NCBI GenBank assembly: GCA_021463345.1 | Contig: JAJTYM010000006.1 | Coordinates: forward strand, 1 to 64,000 | Length of the DNA stretch: 64,000 nucleotides | Direction: 5' to 3' | Source of the DNA: Pseudobdellovibrionaceae bacterium | GTDB taxonomy: Bacteria; Bdellovibrionota; Bdellovibrionia; Bdellovibrionales; JAMPXM01 | Part shown: piece by piece, positions 34,510 to 44,331 of the stretch | Layout: the number at the start of each line of letters is the position of its first letter | Numbering within the stretch: the first letter of the stretch is position 1 | Notes under the pieces: generated by a model | The model's database searches: none | What the model was told of the DNA's origin: nothing | The model's input: the letters and a program-made list of their open reading frames with translations, nothing else | Program-made: the position numbers and the translations under genes

Positions 34510-35706
34510 TCATTCCGCGAACAGGTCGGCTCGCGGCTTTTCCCATTCAGGGATCCAGCCGGGGCATTCGCGCCTGGCGGCCGGGCCGAGCGGGAGAGCG
34601 GTGAAGTTGTCCGTGCCACGCGTCGCGAACCGCCAATCGGAGGCGCGCGTCCCGTCGATCAGAGGCGCTCGGGCGAACCGCAGCCAAGCGTCGAACCAGC
34701 AGTCGTCGCGCGCGAGGTTTTTGAGCCGCGCGATCGAGCCCCGCTCGAACACCGGCGCGGGCGCGCCGTCGGCGTCGCGCGCGACCTGGAACCTCGGGCA
34801 GCGTTCGGCCGGGACCAGGCCGGTCAGCGCCGACGCCGTCCCGCGGCTCATCGTGTACGAGCGGCCGTCGGCGTCGCGCGCGACTCGGATGTAATTCCAG
34901 CAGACGGGATTGGAGGGCAGGGGCGCGAGGATCAGGTCGAGTTCCCGGTCGCCCGCTCCCGCGAAGTCCGCCCGGATCGCGCGCACCGCCGATCTCTGCC
35001 CCGCCGCTTGCGCGGCGAGGAAGACGAGGGCGGCGATCAGGCCGGCGGCGAGGCTCGCTCCCGCGCCGCGCGTCCGCGCGAAGAAGGCGAGCGCCGCCAT
35101 CAATGAAAGGACCGCGCCGAGGGCGGCCATCGGCAGCAGGCCCGCGAGGGCCGCGGCCACCGGCACGAAGACGATCAGGCTCATGACGGCCGCCCGCGCC
35201 CAGTGCGTCTCGAAAAGAAAGAGCGCCGGGATGCCGAAACAGGCCCAAAGCGCCGGTTCGATGATGAAGACGAGGTCCCCGAAGTACCACTTCGCATCGA
35301 AGGGCCAGAACGGGTGCACTCCGTACGAATTGAGCGCGTCGAGCGCGAGGTGCGTTCCCAGCCCCAGGAGCGCGACGAGCAGGACGCCGAACCGTTCCGA
35401 GCGGTTCGCGGCGAGCCGCGCGCGGAAGCGCGGCACGCACAGGGCCGCGGCGAAGACGAGGAGGACCTGCACGAGCGCGAAACCGATCGTGTGGGTGTGG
35501 CCGCGGTGATGGAGGAGGTAGCCGAGCGGCGCCGGGAGGAGAGGCGAAAGGACGAGATCGAGGTCGGGAGCGTTGTTGGCGAAGACCGACGTCGCGACGT
35601 AGAGCTGGCGGCGGATCCTGTACTCTTCGGTCGCGAGCGGCCGCGACCCCCTATGCAGGGCTTCGCCGATCCACGCCCCCGCCAGGCCGTGCGCGAGGTT
35701 GTCCAT
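34510..35706 (-). CDS. Membrane metal-dependent hydrolase (YdjM/DUF457-like)
   Basis: This 398-residue protein starts MDNLAHGLAGAWIGEAL and carries the family metal motifs: H6 and the ANNAPDLDL block, HHRGHTHT (about residues 67-74) and THLALDALNSYGVHPFWPF. There are about seven transmembrane helices to residue 225. They are followed by a soluble C-terminal region rich in charged residues (YIRVARDADGRSYTMSRG and similar). The N-terminal part is typical of DUF457/LexA-binding-type membrane hydrolases. The C-terminal soluble domain is an addition of unknown role. It converges with the acyltransferase gene. Confidence 0.8.
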   Translation of the reverse strand: MDNLAHGLAGAWIGEALHRGSRPLATEEYRIRRQLYVATSVFANNAPDLDLVLSPLLPAPLGYLLHHRGHTHTIGFALVQVLLVFAAALCVPRFRARLAANRSERFGVLLVALLGLGTHLALDALNSYGVHPFWPFDAKWYFGDLVFIIEPALWACFGIPALFLFETHWARAAVMSLIVFVPVAAALAGLLPMAALGAVLSLMAALAFFARTRGAGASLAAGLIAALVFLAAQAAGQRSAVRAIRADFAGAGDRELDLILAPLPSNPVCWNYIRVARDADGRSYTMSRGTASALTGLVPAERCPRFQVARDADGAPAPVFERGSIARLKNLARDDCWFDAWLRFARAPLIDGTRASDWRFATRGTDNFTALPLGPAARRECPGWIPEWEKPRADLFAE

Positions 35707-35748
35707 GCGAGTCCCCCCCGCGCTAGGCCCGAGAATCCGGGCTGGTTC

Positions 35749-37059
35749 TCAAAGCGTGCGCCAGGTCCGCCCGTCGTCGTCGGACAGCACGTGGACCTTG
35801 TTCTTCAAGCCGATGTCGAGCGCGAGCTCGATCCGCGTCCCTTTGGCGTCGTTCGGCTTGACCTCGAGGATGCGCACTTTGTGCTCGTTGAGTTCCCAGC
35901 GCAGGCGGATGGTCCGCACGAGATTGTCCCAGCGGATGTACTCGCGGAACGTCCGCCCGTCGTCCTCGCTCACGTACGGGCCGACGAACAGGCGCCCGGC
36001 CGGCGCGATCGCGAGCGGGTGGTTCTGGTCGCGGAACAGATCGACGCGCTGCCAGGTCTTGCCGTCCCACGTGCGGAAAATCCCGTTGGCCGCGGCGATC
36101 TGCAGGGTCTTCGGGCCTTGCAGCGAGGCCATGTCGAAGATCTTGCGGCGGAAGAGCTCGGCCGTCGTCAGGAGCACCGGTCGGGGCGCGGCTTCGCCGG
36201 GCTCGAGGATCCGCTCGTTCATCGGCCACCAAACTTCGCCGTCGTCGCGGAGCGCTACGCGGCCCCAGTCCTCGAGGCGGGAATCGAGCAGAGTGAGCGT
36301 TTCCAGGTACGCGGCTTTGCCGTTCGGATCCGCGAACGGGACGCTTTCCTTGCGCAGGGGCAAGGCCGAGCGGAGCGCGAGCACGGCGTTGGCGGGCACG
36401 TCGTCGCGCAAGATCAGGTGCGCCCGCCTCACCCACCCGGTGCGGTCGCGTTTTTTGGCGATCACCCAATCGGCCTCCGGAGCGGAGCGGACGACTTCGA
36501 TCCGCTCGCCGGCGTGGAGGTCGATGATGGTCTCGGAGCGGATCTGCGGGCCGGAGAGGATCTCGGTCCGTTCCTTCACGTAGGCGAGAGCCGCGCCCCC
36601 GAGATCGGGGCGGAGCTGGTCGGCCGTGAGGAACCCGGTCACGTTCGTGCCTTCGGCCTGGGCCTCGAACCAGCGGCCGTTTCGACTGAGCAGCCGCACG
36701 CGGGCGCCGGCCCCGAGGGCGGCGACCTTGCGGCCGTCGGCCCGAGCCTCCAGGCGGAGGTCGACGACCGCTTGCGTGCGCGCGTAAGCGGACAGCAGGA
36801 GCTTGCTCAAGACGTGTTCTTCCCTCACCCAACCGATCGTTCCGCTTTTGGCGCGCGTTTTGTACCAACGCTGCTGAGCCCGGGCCGAGGTGCGCTCCTT
36901 GAGCCATTCGCGGTTGTAATGGCCGGATGGGAAAAGGCTGTCGGGCGCGAGATAGACGGGAACCGCTGCGGCGATCGGGCTCGCGAGCGCGACCGCGGCG
37001 AAGGCCGCCGCGATCGACAGCCGGATGGGCGATCCGGGAAAGCGGGGAGTTTGACGCAT
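35749..37059 (-). CDS. Secreted protein with SH3-like repeats and BNR/propeller-like tail
   Basis: The preferred start, ATG 37059, gives a signal peptide (residues 5-32, PIRLSIAAAFAAVALASPIAAA). The first two thirds hold three or so bacterial SH3-like modules (WYKTRAKSGTIGWVREEHVL, ARVRLLSRNGRWFEAQAEG, LHAGERIEVVRSAPEADWVI). SH3b modules often bind peptidoglycan. The C-terminal third reads as a beta-propeller of the BNR/sialidase type (NGIFRTWDGKTWQRV, VSEDDGRTFREYI, VLSDDDGRTWRTL). It is divergent from the porin-like gene, sharing about 95 bases. Confidence 0.75.
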   Translation of the reverse strand: MRQTPRFPGSPIRLSIAAAFAAVALASPIAAAVPVYLAPDSLFPSGHYNREWLKERTSARAQQRWYKTRAKSGTIGWVREEHVLSKLLLSAYARTQAVVDLRLEARADGRKVAALGAGARVRLLSRNGRWFEAQAEGTNVTGFLTADQLRPDLGGAALAYVKERTEILSGPQIRSETIIDLHAGERIEVVRSAPEADWVIAKKRDRTGWVRRAHLILRDDVPANAVLALRSALPLRKESVPFADPNGKAAYLETLTLLDSRLEDWGRVALRDDGEVWWPMNERILEPGEAAPRPVLLTTAELFRRKIFDMASLQGPKTLQIAAANGIFRTWDGKTWQRVDLFRDQNHPLAIAPAGRLFVGPYVSEDDGRTFREYIRWDNLVRTIRLRWELNEHKVRILEVKPNDAKGTRIELALDIGLKNKVHVLSDDDGRTWRTL

Positions 37060-37154
37060 CAGGATCAGTCTGCTGGCGGCGCGGGACCGGGACAAGGCCA
37101 GAAGACGACGGCGGTCCTGGACCCGACTCTGGGCTTGCGTTAGGCTGGTGTCGC

Positions 37155-38246
37155 ATGAGGCTCTCGACGCGCGCGTTCGCATGTCTGTTTTCCGGGTTCG
37201 CCTTCGGGGCGTTGGCGACGACGTTGACGCTGACGTCGGCGATCCCGGCGTCGGCGGCGTTGGAGGAGCGCGTCGGCGTGCTCGAGGTTTACGATGTTTT
37301 CCTCGAGCCCCAGTTCCGCTACTTCGAAACGCGCAACGGAGGGTTCGAGGCGGGCAACAGCTTGATTTCGTTCCGATGGTTGCGTGACGAGTCGGTCTCA
37401 GCGGTCGTCACCGCTGGAACCGATCAACTCGTCGGTCGCCCCCGCCGCTATCGCGGGGGCTCGGAGGCCGGGCTTGCGCTCGCCGAAGCGTACGTCGAGA
37501 CGCGCTCGTCGCTCGGCGACGTCCGTTTCGGCCGCGTGCCGCTCCCGTTCGGAACCGAGAGCGGCCGCGGCGAGGCGCGGCTGCGCCTGCCGCGGGCGAT
37601 GGTCCATCGCGCGGGTTACCTCGGCCTGCGCGACCAAGGTCTCAGTTACGCCATCGAGAACCGGGGGTTTTCCTCGGAATGGGCGGTGCACAACGGCGAA
37701 GGCGGGCCGGATCTTGATAATCAAATATGGTTTACATCGCGTTGGGGCTGGCAGGGCGGCGATGGGCTCTCCCTCGGGTTTTCGGGAAGCGCCGGGCGCA
37801 CGACGCCCCTGAGCACCCAGGACGCGGCGCTTTCCCGTTCTGAAGCGGTCGCTGGGCTCGATCCCGACCGGTCCTCCAAACAGCGTTTCGGTAACGCCTT
37901 CGTCGAGTGGGACGCGCGGCCGTTGGGCGTCGTTTTGGAGGGCACCTTCGGCGAGAGCGAGCAGGCCGGTTCGATCCGGCGCCTGCGGTCGGGGCATCTC
38001 GATTTATTCTACGCGTTGTCGCGCCGCTGGGGTTTACTCGCCCGATACGACGTCCTCGATCCCGACGGGCGCGTTCGAGGCGACCGCCAGGACGAGGCCA
38101 CGTTGGGGGTTTCGCTCGGCGGGGCCTACGGCACGTCGACCGTTTATGTTCTCGGCACTCGCGCCCACCTCCAGGGCGCGGCTCGCGCTCGCCATGAAGC
38201 GATGCTGATCTGGCGCCTCACGCCGCTTGCCCGCGGCCCTCGCTGA
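37155..38246 (+). CDS. Outer membrane beta-barrel (porin-like) protein
   Basis: The start, ATG 37155, gives a clear Sec signal peptide (AFACLFSGFAFGALATTLTLT, cut around ASA, residue 35). The mature protein of about 330 residues has repeating short amphipathic strands with aromatic ends (YRYF, SFRWL, FTSRWGWQ, LFYALSRRWGLLARYDVLD), typical of 14-18-strand barrels of the phosphate-selective/porin type. It ends in LIWRLTPLARGPR rather than the usual terminal aromatic, so the last strand may be irregular. Substrate is unknown. Confidence 0.75.
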   Translation: MRLSTRAFACLFSGFAFGALATTLTLTSAIPASAALEERVGVLEVYDVFLEPQFRYFETRNGGFEAGNSLISFRWLRDESVSAVVTAGTDQLVGRPRRYRGGSEAGLALAEAYVETRSSLGDVRFGRVPLPFGTESGRGEARLRLPRAMVHRAGYLGLRDQGLSYAIENRGFSSEWAVHNGEGGPDLDNQIWFTSRWGWQGGDGLSLGFSGSAGRTTPLSTQDAALSRSEAVAGLDPDRSSKQRFGNAFVEWDARPLGVVLEGTFGESEQAGSIRRLRSGHLDLFYALSRRWGLLARYDVLDPDGRVRGDRQDEATLGVSLGGAYGTSTVYVLGTRAHLQGAARARHEAMLIWRLTPLARGPR

Positions 38247-38325
38247 AAGCTATACATTCTCCGTTCAGTTGAGATGGATGCAGTTGAGTGAAGCAGTCGA
38301 ACGAACGAATTACGCGGGGAGTCAT

Positions 38326-39174
38326 ATGCAGATTCAAAAACTTGGCGTCGTCGGCGCCGGACAAATGGGGAACGGCATCGCGCAGGTTGCGGCCGCCACC
38401 GGCCTTCATGTCGTGATGACCGATATTTCCGAAACCGCGATCGGCAAAGGGATGGCCACGATCGCCTCGAGCTGCGACCGGTTGATCAAGAAGGAAAAGT
38501 TGAGCGAAGCGCAAAAGAGCGAGCTCCTCGGCCGCATCCGGGCGTCCACGGACACGAAAGCGCTCGCCGATTGCGACATGGTCGTCGAAGCCGCGACCGA
38601 AAACGTCGAGCTCAAGCTCAAGATTTTCAAGGATCTCGACGTGGCCGTGAGAAAAGACGCGATCCTCTGCACGAACACGTCGTCGATCTCGGTCACCAAA
38701 ATCGCGGCCGCGACCGCGCGTCCCGAGAAGGTCGCCGGCATGCATTTCATGAATCCCGTTCCCCTCATGCAGCTCGTGGAGGGCATCCGCGGCCTGCAGA
38801 CCGCCGACGAAACGTTCGCGGCCGTCCGCGGCCTCGCCGAGAAAATGGGGAAGACCTTCATCGAAGGCCGCGACATGCCCGGCTTCATCGTCAACCGCGT
38901 CCTGATGCCGATGATCAACGAGGCCGTTTACGCCCTTTATGAAGGCATCGCCGATCCCAAGGGGATCGACGAGGCGATGAAGCTCGGCACGAACCAACCG
39001 ATGGGTCCGCTGACGCTCGCCGATTTCGTCGGCCTCGACACGTGCCTGGCGATCATGAACGTGCTCCATGAAGGGCTCGGCGACTCGAAGTACCGGGCGT
39101 GCCCCTTGCTCGTGAAGTACGTCGAGGCGGGTTGGCTCGGCCGCAAGACGGGCCGCGGATTCTACAAATATTGA
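38326..39174 (+). CDS. 3-hydroxybutyryl-CoA dehydrogenase
   Basis: Catalyses the NAD(P)-dependent interconversion of 3-hydroxybutyryl-CoA and acetoacetyl-CoA. The 282 residues contain the dinucleotide motif GAGQMGNG (residues 10-17) and the catalytic histidine H140 in AGMHFMNPVPLMQ with the following EG (E152). The C-terminal dimerisation part is PMGPLTLADFVGLDTCL, and KTGRGFYKY is the terminus. Length fits the stand-alone Hbd/PaaH family. ATG 38326 has GGGGAG upstream. It is followed after 9 bases by the hydratase gene, and the neighbourhood suggests butyryl-CoA breakdown or synthesis. Confidence 0.93.
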   Translation: MQIQKLGVVGAGQMGNGIAQVAAATGLHVVMTDISETAIGKGMATIASSCDRLIKKEKLSEAQKSELLGRIRASTDTKALADCDMVVEAATENVELKLKIFKDLDVAVRKDAILCTNTSSISVTKIAAATARPEKVAGMHFMNPVPLMQLVEGIRGLQTADETFAAVRGLAEKMGKTFIEGRDMPGFIVNRVLMPMINEAVYALYEGIADPKGIDEAMKLGTNQPMGPLTLADFVGLDTCLAIMNVLHEGLGDSKYRACPLLVKYVEAGWLGRKTGRGFYKY

Positions 39175-39183
39175 GGTGCGTGG

Positions 39184-39966
39184 ATGGACTTGAAGACGAT
39201 TCTCTACACCGAAGAAAACGGCGTCGGCGTCGCCGCCGTCAACCGCCCCGAGGCGCTCAACGCGTTGAACGAGCAAGTGCTCGCTGATCTCGAGCACCTG
39301 CTCGGGCGGCTTGAGAAAAACGCGGGCTTGCGCGCGCTGATCCTGACGGGTTCGGGCGAAAAGGCGTTCGTCGCCGGCGCGGACATCAAAGAAATCGACA
39401 CGCTCGCCCCGGAGGGGGCCTTGGCGTTCGCGCGCCGGGGCCAAGCGGTTTTCACGCGGCTTGAGACCTTGCGGGCGCCGGTGATCGCGGCCGTCAACGG
39501 GTTCGCTCTGGGCGGCGGCTGCGAACTCGCGCTCGCGTGCGATTTCATCTACGCGAGCTCGAACGCGAGGTTCGGGTTGCCGGAGTGCACGCTCGGCATC
39601 ATGCCCGGTTTCGGCGGCACCGTGCGCTTGTCGCGCCGGGTGGGCCTGAGCCTCGCGCGGGTCGCGGCTTTCACCGGCCAGATGTACACGGCGCAGGAGG
39701 CCCTGCAGATGGGCCTCGTCAACAAGGTCGTCGAGGGCGCGCAGCTCATGGACGCCGCGCGCGACATCGCCGGGACGATCGGCGCGCGCGCTCCGCACGC
39801 GATCGCGGCGATCAAAAGGTCGATCAACGAAGGCGCGCACCTGAGCGTGAAAGACGCGCAGGAACTCGAGGCGAAGCTGTTCGCCGACTTGTTCCACACC
39901 GAGGATCAAAAGGAAGGGACCAGGGCGTTCATCGAGAAGCGTAAACCCTCCTTCCGGGGCAAGTGA
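39184..39966 (+). CDS. Enoyl-CoA hydratase (crotonase family)
   Basis: This 260-residue enzyme adds water to crotonyl-CoA and similar trans-2-enoyl-CoAs. It shows the oxyanion-hole segments [11 protein letters not shown] (residues 61-71) and [13 protein letters not shown] (108-120). The catalytic acids are E114 and E134 ([15 protein letters not shown]), as in short-chain enoyl-CoA hydratases. It is translated with the dehydrogenase gene and lies before icmF, in a row that forms part of a butyryl-CoA oxidation path. Confidence 0.93.
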   Translation: MDLKTILYTEENGVGVAAVNRPEALNALNEQVLADLEHLLGRLEKNAGLRALILTGSGEKAFVAGADIKEIDTLAPEGALAFARRGQAVFTRLETLRAPVIAAVNGFALGGGCELALACDFIYASSNARFGLPECTLGIMPGFGGTVRLSRRVGLSLARVAAFTGQMYTAQEALQMGLVNKVVEGAQLMDAARDIAGTIGARAPHAIAAIKRSINEGAHLSVKDAQELEAKLFADLFHTEDQKEGTRAFIEKRKPSFRGK

Positions 39967-40030
39967 GGCGCCGCTTCGCGCGCGCGTCGCGCCGGGCTTT
40001 TCGTGGAGTCGTTTGAGGAAGGGGGCGGTT

Positions 40031-43000
40031 GTGGGAGAGACGTTGAAAAACCCGGTTCGAATGGTGACGGCCGCTTCGCTTTTCGACGGCCACGACGCCA
40101 GCATCAACCTCATGCGCCGCCTGCTGCAGGACATGGGGGCCGAGGTCATCCACCTCGGGCACAACCGCTCCGTGCAGGACGTCGTGACGGCGGCCCTGCA
40201 GGAAGGCGCGCAAGGCATCTGTGTCAGCTCCTACCAGGGGGGCCACATGGAGTACTTCCGCTACATGAAAGATCTGCTGGACCAAGCCGGAGCCGGCTAC
40301 GTGCGGATCTACGGCGGCGGCGGCGGCGTCATCGTCCACGAGGAAAAACGCGAACTCGAAGCCTACGGAGTGCAACGCGTTTACCATCCCGACGACGGCC
40401 GCCGGCTCGGCCTGGAGGGCATGATCCGCGACGTCCTGGACGGCGCTGACTTCTCGCTCGTCGAGAAAGCGCTCGGCGAACTTTCCAGCAAGAGCCTCCC
40501 CGAGCACCTGCGCGTGCGGGAGGAGATCCCGCATCGCGCGCTCGGCGTCGCGCTCACGGCGATAGAGCTCGGCCAGGACATGCCCGCCGACGTCGCCGCC
40601 GCGATGCGCGCGTTCCGGCGCGCCGGCGGCGAAGCGCCCCCCGTGCTCGGGGTGACGGGGACCGGCGGCGCCGGCAAGTCGTCGCTCGTCGACGAACTCG
40701 TGCAGCGGTTCCTGAACGCGTACCCCGGCATCCGCGTCGGCGTCGTCTGCGTGGACCCCAGCAAACGCAGGACCGGCGGCGCGCTGCTCGGCGACCGCAT
40801 CCGCATGAATTCGCTCTCGCGGCCCGGGACGTTCATGCGTTCCGTCGCGTCGCGCGGCTCCGGCAGCGAGATCGCCGCGAGCCTGCCCAAGATGCTCGAC
40901 TTCCTGAAAGGGCTCGACTTCGACCTGCTGATCGCCGAGACGTCGGGCATCGGCCAGGCGAACACGGCGATCACCGAGATCTGCGACCTGAGCCTGTACG
41001 TGATGACGTCGGAATTCGGCGCGCAGTCGCAACTCGAAAAGATCGACATGATCGACTTCGCGGACCTGATCGCGATCAACAAGGCCGATCGCCGCGGCTC
41101 GCTCGACGCGCTCCGCGACGTGCGCAAGCAGTACAAGCGATCCCGCAAGCGGTTCTCGGCCGATGACGAGTCCTTGCCGGTGTTCTTGACCCAGGCCGCG
41201 CAATTCAACGACGACGGAGCCAATCGGCTTTTCTTCCGCCTGGCGGACGTGCTCGCCGGGAAAACCAAGGGCCGCGGCGGCGATTTCTTCCGCCTGGGCG
41301 ACGGGTACAAGTCGCGGGTCAAGGGCGTCACCCGCAAGACGATCGTGCCGCCGGAGCGCTTGGGGTATCTCGCCGAGATCGCGGCCACGGTCCGCGGTTA
41401 CAAGAAAAAAACCGAGGACCTCGCGCTCTTGGCTTCGCGCCTCGGCGCGTACGGGGCGATCCAGGCGGAGCTCCGTGAGCTCGGGGCGGGCCCCAGCGAC
41501 GCGTCCGCTCGCGGATCCGAAGACGCCGCGAGCGCCCTGCGTTTCGCGCAAAGCCGCGAACAGGCGCTCGCGCGGGAGCTCGGCGAGGAGGCCTTGGAGC
41601 GGCTCAACGCGTGGGATCGACTGCAAGCCGCTTATGCCGGCGACGAGTTCGTCTACAAAGTGCGCGACAAGGAGATCCGTCAACCCCTGAAGCGCCTGAC
41701 CCTGAGCGGGAACAAGGTCCGCCGGGTCGTGCCGCCGAAACTGAGCGATTGGGGGGATCGCCTCCGGTTCCTGCGTCTGGAGAACGTCCCGGGTGAATTC
41801 CCGTACACGGCCGGCGTCTTCCACCTGAAGCGCGAAGGCGAGGACCCGACGCGGATGTTCGCCGGGGAGGGGCCGCCGGAGCGGACCAACAAACGCTTCC
41901 ATTACCTGTCCAAAGGGCAGCCGGCCGCGCGTCTGTCGACGGCGTTCGACAGCGTCACGCTTTACGGCCATGACCCCGACCAGCGCCCCGACATCTTCGG
42001 CAAGGTCGGCGAATCGGGAGTGAGCATCTGCTCGCTCGACGACATGAAGCGCCTCTACGACGGCTTCGATCTCTGCAGCCCGTCGACGTCGGTGTCGATG
42101 ACGATCAACGGTCCGGCGCCGATGATCCTCGCGTTCTTCATGAACACGGCGATCGACCAGCAGGTCGAGCGCGAGGAAAAAAAGCTCGGGCGCGGCCTCT
42201 CCGAGAGCGAGCGGGAGCGGGTCAAGGCGTTCACGCTGTCGAACGTCCGCGGCACGGTTCAGGCCGACATCCTCAAGGAGGACCAAGGGCAGAACACCTG
42301 CATCTTCTCCATCGATTTCGCGCTCAAGATGATGGGCGACATCCAGGAGTATTTCGTCCGCCACGACGTCCGGAACTTCTACTCGGTGAGCATCTCGGGC
42401 TACCACATCGCCGAAGCGGGCGCGAACCCGATCTCGCAGCTCGCGTTCACCCTTTCCAACGCCTTCACGTTCGTCGAGTACTACCTGGCCCGAGGCCTCA
42501 AGATCGACGAGTTCGCGCCGAACCTGTCGTTCTTCTTCTCCAACGGCCTCGATCCCGAGTACGCGGTCATCGGCCGCGTCGCGCGCCGCATCTGGGCGGT
42601 CGCGATCCGCGATCTCTACAAGGGCAACGAGCGGTCGCAGAAGCTCAAATACCACGTCCAGACCTCGGGCCGGTCCCTGCACGCCCAGGAAATCGACTTC
42701 AACGATATCCGCACGACGCTGCAGGCGCTGCTCGCCGTCTACGACAACTGCAACAGCCTGCACACCAACGCCTACGACGAGGCGATCACGACGCCCACCG
42801 AGGAGAGCGTGCGGCGCGCGATGGCGATCCAGATGATCATCAACAAGGAGTTCGGCGCAGCCAAGAACGAGAACCCCATGCAAGGCTCGTATTTCATGGA
42901 GGAACTCACCGATCTGGTGGAAGAGGCCGTGCTCGACGAATTCACGCGCATCAACGAGCGCGGCGGCGTGCTCGGCGCGATGGAGACCCAGTACCAGCGC

Positions 43001-43357
43001 GGCAAGATCCAGGACGAGTCGATGCATTACGAGCATCTCAAGCACAGCGGCGAGCTGCCGATCGTGGGCGTCAACACGTACATCGATCCCAAGACGCTGG
43101 ATCCTTCGTACGTGCCGCCGAAGATCGAGCTCGCGCGCGCCTCCTACGAGGAGAAAAACCTCCAGCTCACGCGCCTGCGGGCGTACCAGGAAGCGAACGC
43201 CGCGGCCGCGGAGAGGGAACTCGCGAACTTGAGGCGGGTGGCGCTTTCCGGCGGGAACCTCTTCGAGGCGCTGATGAGCGCGGCGCGGGTTTGTTCGCTC
43301 CACCAGATGAGCCAGGCGCTGTACGAAGTCGGCGGCCAGTATCGGCGGAACCTTTGA
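40031..43357 (+). CDS. icmF: Fused isobutyryl-CoA mutase IcmF
   Basis: This 1108-residue fusion has an N-terminal B12-binding domain ([14 protein letters not shown] near residues 20-35, with the cobalt-ligating His). A MeaI-type G-protein chaperone follows (P-loop [13 protein letters not shown], about residue 213). The mutase barrel makes up the C-terminal half ([41 protein letters not shown]). Specificity pairs distinguish the family: F610 (MFAGEG, coordinates 41858-41860) and Q754 (GQNTCIFS, 42290-42292) replace the Tyr/Arg of methylmalonyl-CoA mutase, so it should interconvert isobutyryl- and butyryl-CoA. GTG 40031 has AGGAAGG upstream; a TTG at 40013 is possible. Confidence 0.95.
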   Translation: MGETLKNPVRMVTAASLFDGHDASINLMRRLLQDMGAEVIHLGHNRSVQDVVTAALQEGAQGICVSSYQGGHMEYFRYMKDLLDQAGAGYVRIYGGGGGVIVHEEKRELEAYGVQRVYHPDDGRRLGLEGMIRDVLDGADFSLVEKALGELSSKSLPEHLRVREEIPHRALGVALTAIELGQDMPADVAAAMRAFRRAGGEAPPVLGVTGTGGAGKSSLVDELVQRFLNAYPGIRVGVVCVDPSKRRTGGALLGDRIRMNSLSRPGTFMRSVASRGSGSEIAASLPKMLDFLKGLDFDLLIAETSGIGQANTAITEICDLSLYVMTSEFGAQSQLEKIDMIDFADLIAINKADRRGSLDALRDVRKQYKRSRKRFSADDESLPVFLTQAAQFNDDGANRLFFRLADVLAGKTKGRGGDFFRLGDGYKSRVKGVTRKTIVPPERLGYLAEIAATVRGYKKKTEDLALLASRLGAYGAIQAELRELGAGPSDASARGSEDAASALRFAQSREQALARELGEEALERLNAWDRLQAAYAGDEFVYKVRDKEIRQPLKRLTLSGNKVRRVVPPKLSDWGDRLRFLRLENVPGEFPYTAGVFHLKREGEDPTRMFAGEGPPERTNKRFHYLSKGQPAARLSTAFDSVTLYGHDPDQRPDIFGKVGESGVSICSLDDMKRLYDGFDLCSPSTSVSMTINGPAPMILAFFMNTAIDQQVEREEKKLGRGLSESERERVKAFTLSNVRGTVQADILKEDQGQNTCIFSIDFALKMMGDIQEYFVRHDVRNFYSVSISGYHIAEAGANPISQLAFTLSNAFTFVEYYLARGLKIDEFAPNLSFFFSNGLDPEYAVIGRVARRIWAVAIRDLYKGNERSQKLKYHVQTSGRSLHAQEIDFNDIRTTLQALLAVYDNCNSLHTNAYDEAITTPTEESVRRAMAIQMIINKEFGAAKNENPMQGSYFMEELTDLVEEAVLDEFTRINERGGVLGAMETQYQRGKIQDESMHYEHLKHSGELPIVGVNTYIDPKTLDPSYVPPKIELARASYEEKNLQLTRLRAYQEANAAAAERELANLRRVALSGGNLFEALMSAARVCSLHQMSQALYEVGGQYRRNL

Positions 43358-43447
43358 GGCCCGTTCGATGATGCCTGGTCGGCGGGATCTATCCGAGGGG
43401 AACCCGTTCGAGCGAGATCCCCATGGGCCGGCCGACCGGGCGTCGGC

Positions 43448-43942
43448 GTGAAGAGGCTCGAGAGACTGGAAAGCCGGATCGAGCGAACGCTCGAATGGGC
43501 GAAGCGTTTCGAGCCGAGGTGGAGCCGGCGTCATCCACTGAGGCTTTGGCTCCCGATCGCCGTTATGATCAGCTTCGTTCTGGTCGACAATTTTCGTCCC
43601 GCGGACCCTCGAGGCCGGCTAGCGCTCACGCCCTTTGAGATCGACACCGACATCGGTGGGCTCGCTCTTCTGGAGTCGCTCAAGAAAGCCCATCACTTCG
43701 CCTACTTCGCCCTGCTCGGGCTTTTCTTGAGGCGCATCGAGGGAGCGGGCGGACGCGTTCGCGCGCTCGCGTTCGTGCTGACCCTTTCCCTCCTCATCGA
43801 GGGCCAGCAGGCGTTCATGGCGGGCCGGACAGCGCGGCCTTACGACTTGGTCCCCAACGTCCTCGGTTTCCTGGCCGCATGGGCGTACGTGGACTCGCGT
43901 TTGAAGCGGGGGCGCGGTTTCGGCGGGGAAGCTCCCTACTAG
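43448..43942 (+). CDS. VanZ-like membrane protein
   Basis: This 164-residue protein starts at a GTG and shows the VanZ-family layout. It has a helix (LWLPIAVMISFVLVDNF), a loop, a central LLESLKKAHHFAYFALLGLFL helix, and the signature LIEGQQAFMAGRTARPYDLVPNVLGFLAAW (E-x-x-Q, R-x-x-D, N-x-x-G). VanZ-like proteins are of unknown function outside teicoplanin resistance. It follows icmF by 90 bases. Confidence 0.8.
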   Translation: MKRLERLESRIERTLEWAKRFEPRWSRRHPLRLWLPIAVMISFVLVDNFRPADPRGRLALTPFEIDTDIGGLALLESLKKAHHFAYFALLGLFLRRIEGAGGRVRALAFVLTLSLLIEGQQAFMAGRTARPYDLVPNVLGFLAAWAYVDSRLKRGRGFGGEAPY

Positions 43943-44139
43943 ATTGGGTTTTGGGAAGGCGTGATGGGTGATTCACGTCGAAGCTGCGAAAGGCAGTCCT
44001 GCATCTCGGCGGAGGTGAGGGACCCCAGCTTTTTTATAAAGCGACGGCTCGTCCGATCATGGGTGCGGATTTGCTCGCTCACGATTTCGCCTGTTTGCCC
44101 TCGAATTTTGTCTTCGTCCGCCACGGGAAGTTCTTCCGC
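43939..44139 (-). pseudogene. Decayed PemK/MazF-like toxin fragment
   Basis: On the minus strand, an open stretch begins just after an in-frame TGA at 44140-44142. It reads AEELPVADEDKIRGQ and then EIVSEQIRTHDRTSRRFI, KKLGSLTSAEMQDCL to a stop at 43939. The SEQIRT-x-DR and KKLGSLTSAEM blocks match the C-terminal half of PemK/MazF ribonuclease toxins. The N-terminal half is not readable in any one frame. A small GTG-initiated frame of 61 residues is included. It sits in a relatively AT-rich 389-base gap, so it is probably a relic of a mobile toxin-antitoxin pair; no antitoxin gene is visible. Confidence 0.35.
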
Positions 44140-44331
44140 TCAGAGGTCATCGGCGCCCATCCTATAGCCTGGCAGCCACCCATAAGTAGGTTTTGCCCGA
44201 GTCGTCGGCGAACGACGGCTTCAGGGTTAAAGTGCCTCTCTTTAATTCGACGTTAGGAGAGTCAAGATGAGGGGCACGGATGTTGTTTTGCTGGAGAATT
44301 TGGCCACCTACGAGTTCAGAGCGCGGCCAGG

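Noticed and set aside
35203-37143. Plus-strand open frame of 646 codons
   Set aside because: It is opposite two supported minus-strand genes and is composed of Arg/Glu/Val-rich noise.
39929-43534. Minus-strand open frame of 1201 codons
   Set aside because: It lies opposite icmF, which has clear domains; the antisense product has no recognisable domain.
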